Assembly (NCBI RefSeq): GCF_000682695.1
Contig: NZ_AWFG01000096.1
Span: forward strand, 1 to 64,000
Length of the DNA: 64,000 nucleotides
Origin: Hyphomonas chukchiensis
Lineage (GTDB): Bacteria; Pseudomonadota; Alphaproteobacteria; Caulobacterales; Hyphomonadaceae
Direction of reading: 5' to 3'
Below are positions 62,068 to 64,000 of this stretch, one piece after another; position 1 is the first letter of the stretch; each line of letters starts with the position of its first letter. Made by a program: the position numbers and the translations under genes. The notes below the pieces were generated by a model. It was not told the DNA's origin. It saw only the letters and a list, made by a program, of their open reading frames with translations, and did no database searches.

Positions 62068-64000
62068 ATGTTCAAGAAGATTCTCATAGCCAACCGCGGC
62101 GAAATTGCTGTTCGCGTGATCAAGACATGCCGCCGCCTGGGCGTGAAAACCGTGGTCGTGTATTCCGATGCCGATGCTGGCTCAATGGCCGTGGAAATGG
62201 CCGACGAGGCCGTTCATATCGGCGGATCGCCAGCCTCTGAATCCTATCTCGTGGCCGACAAGATCATCGACGCGGTGAAGAAGACAGGCGCAGAGGCCAT
62301 CCACCCGGGCTTTGGCTTCCTCTCCGAGAACCCGGCCTTCGCCAAACGCCTCGAAAAAGAGGGCATTGGCTGGATCGGCCCGAACGCGCATGCCATCGAG
62401 GCCATGGGCGACAAGATTTCATCGAAGAAGCTGGCCGCTGAAGCCGGCGTCTCGACCGTGCCGGGCCATATGGGCCTGATCGAGGACACGAAGGAAGCCG
62501 TGAAGATCTCGAAGGAGATCGGCTATCCCGTCATGATCAAGGCCTCGGCTGGCGGCGGCGGCAAGGGCATCCGTGTAGCCGCCAATGACAAGGAAGTCGA
62601 AGAAGGCTTCCCGGCCGTGAAGGCTGAAGCCAAGTCCTCGTTTGGCGACGACCGCGTCTTCATCGAGAAATTCATCCTCGAGCCGCGCCACATCGAGATC
62701 CAGGTGCTGGGCGACAAGCATGGCAACTGCATCTACCTGAACGAACGCGAATGCTCGATCCAGCGCCGTAACCAGAAGGTCATCGAAGAGGCGCCTTCGC
62801 CGCTGCTCGATCCGGAAACGCGCAAGAAAATGGGCGAACAGGCCGTCGCACTGGCCAAGGCCGTGAACTATGACAGCGCCGGCACGGTGGAGTTCGTTGC
62901 GTCCGGCAAGGACAAGGGTTTCTACTTCCTTGAAATGAACACCCGCCTTCAGGTGGAGCACCCCGTGACCGAGATGATCACGGGCGTCGACCTGGTCGAG
63001 CAGATGCTGCTGTCGGCCTATGGCGAGACGCTGAAGCTCAAGCAGTCTGATATCGGTATCAATGGCTGGGCCGTTGAAACCCGTGTGTATGCGGAAGACC
63101 CGTATCGCAACTTCCTGCCGTCCATTGGCCGCCTGAAGCGCTTCCATCCGCCGGTCGAAGGCAAGCTGGGCAAGGGCGAAGTGCGCATGGACAGCGGCGT
63201 GCGCGAAGGCGACGAGATTTCCATGTTCTACGACCCGATGATCGCCAAACTGATCACCTGGGGCAAGGACCGCGATACCGCGCTGGATACGCAGGCCGAG
63301 GCGCTCGACCGTTTCTACATTGAAGGCATTCAGGACAATATCCCGTTCATTGCAGCCGTGATGGACGAGAAACGCTTCCGTTCCGGCAATATCACCACGG
63401 CCTATATCAAGGACGAGTTCCCCGAGGGCTTCCACGGCGTCGAGCCGACGAAGCTGCAGGAGACGCAACTGATCGCATCGGCAGCCTATGTCCACGGCTT
63501 CATGTCGCGCCGCGCACAGCTGGTCACAGGGCGCATGTCGCCCGTGCCTGAAGCGCGTCAGGACTGGGTTGTCATCCTCGGCGACAAGCATCATCCGGTA
63601 CACCTTGAACTCGGTGAGGACGGCGACGCGCAGATCACGATCAATGGTGGCAAGCCGCATACGCTGGTGACGGCCTGGGCGCCGGGCCAGCACCTGATCG
63701 AGGGCGTTCTGGACGGCAAGTCCTTTGCGGTGAAGTTCGCTGACCGGACTGAAGGCTATCTCTTCCGTCACCGCGGCGTGGCCCTGCGCGCCCTGGTCTG
63801 CACGCCGACCGTCGCGGATCTGCATTCGCGCCTTCCCGAAAAGGAAAAGCCGGATACGTCCAAGCTCGTCATCTCGCCGATGCCGGGCCTTGTCGTGTCC
63901 ATGGACGTGGAAGTCGGCCAGGAAGTGCAGGCTGGCGAGGCTGTCTGCGTGGTCGAGGCGATGAAGATGCAGAACATCATCCGCGCTGAAGCCACGGGCA
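62068..64000 (+). CDS. pccA: Acetyl/propionyl-CoA carboxylase alpha subunit (partial)
   Basis: This biotin-dependent carboxylase subunit makes carboxybiotin for carboxylation of propionyl-CoA (methylmalonyl-CoA pathway) or a related acyl-CoA. The first 644 codons are in the window. The biotin carboxylase domain (about 1-450) has MFKKILIANRGEIAVRVIKTC, the Gly-rich ATP loop KASAGGGGKGIRV, the HIEIQVLGDKHGN and NTRLQVEHPVTE motifs. A BT-type linker domain and a biotinyl domain follow with Lys633 in VEAMKMQN, 10 codons before the edge. PccA proteins are about 660-680 residues, so only the last few residues are missing. Confidence 0.95.
   Translation, partial: MFKKILIANRGEIAVRVIKTCRRLGVKTVVVYSDADAGSMAVEMADEAVHIGGSPASESYLVADKIIDAVKKTGAEAIHPGFGFLSENPAFAKRLEKEGIGWIGPNAHAIEAMGDKISSKKLAAEAGVSTVPGHMGLIEDTKEAVKISKEIGYPVMIKASAGGGGKGIRVAANDKEVEEGFPAVKAEAKSSFGDDRVFIEKFILEPRHIEIQVLGDKHGNCIYLNERECSIQRRNQKVIEEAPSPLLDPETRKKMGEQAVALAKAVNYDSAGTVEFVASGKDKGFYFLEMNTRLQVEHPVTEMITGVDLVEQMLLSAYGETLKLKQSDIGINGWAVETRVYAEDPYRNFLPSIGRLKRFHPPVEGKLGKGEVRMDSGVREGDEISMFYDPMIAKLITWGKDRDTALDTQAEALDRFYIEGIQDNIPFIAAVMDEKRFRSGNITTAYIKDEFPEGFHGVEPTKLQETQLIASAAYVHGFMSRRAQLVTGRMSPVPEARQDWVVILGDKHHPVHLELGEDGDAQITINGGKPHTLVTAWAPGQHLIEGVLDGKSFAVKFADRTEGYLFRHRGVALRALVCTPTVADLHSRLPEKEKPDTSKLVISPMPGLVVSMDVEVGQEVQAGEAVCVVEAMKMQNIIRAEATG

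Noticed and set aside
62419-63825. A 468-codon open frame on the minus strand opposite pccA
   Set aside because: The plus-strand frame is an unmistakable biotin carboxylase; the antisense frame has no recognisable motifs and arises from GC-rich codon bias.

Overview
The window is GC-rich, densely packed chromosomal DNA from an alphaproteobacterium of the Caulobacterales type, most like Hyphomonadaceae. The evidence is a CtrA response regulator with three GANTC (CcrM-type) sites just upstream, SciP directly beside a fliF-fliG-flbE-fliN block as in Caulobacter, two GGAAC-N17-CGTT promoters of the alphaproteobacterial EcfG general stress response, and typical alphaproteobacterial neighbourhoods (greA-carB, carA-yqeY-dnaG-rpoD, ubiK-ybjN-proC, map-radC). 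I see no prophage, insertion sequence, CRISPR array or rRNA operon. One tRNA gene (Leu, UAA) is present.

Layout. 1-10 kb is mostly minus strand: the end of an unknown membrane gene, an ELM1-like protein, greA, carB, a SnoaL-like protein, a stress-type glycine-zipper lipoprotein, a metallo-beta-lactamase-fold hydrolase, a self-regulated TetR gene, a 2OG-Fe(II) oxygenase and carA. 10-15.5 kb is plus strand: yqeY, a PRC-barrel lipoprotein under an EcfG promoter, dnaG and rpoD. 15.5-21 kb, minus: a hybrid histidine kinase, a zinc metallopeptidase, a GIY-YIG protein and a proline-rich lipoprotein. 21-25.5 kb: panD and two tandem S9 peptidases. 25.5-31 kb: midA and lgt (minus), then ubiK, ybjN, proC, a TetR/COQ9-like protein and an APH-fold kinase (plus). 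31.3-36.9 kb is the cell-cycle and flagellar block: sciP, a very short fliF, fliG, a short fliH/flbE, fliN, flhF, flhG and ctrA. 37-47.7 kb: patatin lipoprotein, selD/mnmH, rnhA, thrB, two tandem MFS transporters, radC, map, osmC. 47.9-54.5 kb, plus: serine hydrolase, CinA-like protein, enoyl-CoA hydratase, thiolase, tRNA-Leu, MlaC, fbp. 54.5-64 kb: alanine dehydrogenase, CPA2 antiporter, TorF-type porin, SDR, a repeat protein, a K+ channel-like protein, a DUF2157 membrane protein and the start of a propionyl/acetyl-CoA carboxylase alpha subunit.

Most striking is the flagellar block. The gene in the fliF position encodes only 224 residues. It keeps a first membrane helix, a compact piece matching the last ring-building domain, a second helix and the FliG-binding tail. 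It lacks RBM1, RBM2 and most of RBM3. The FliH/FlbE homologue is also short, and FlhF has Arg in place of the P-loop Lys, whereas FliG keeps the charged torque-helix residues and FliN looks normal. This suggests a reduced MS-ring/export module beside a normal switch, unless full-length fliF and fliH lie elsewhere in the genome.

Other themes are two tandem duplications (S9 peptidases with a 56-nt identical 3' tract, and MFS transporters), repeated tail-to-tail gene pairs whose stop codons share a CTAG or TTAG tetranucleotide, and several palindromic operator candidates.
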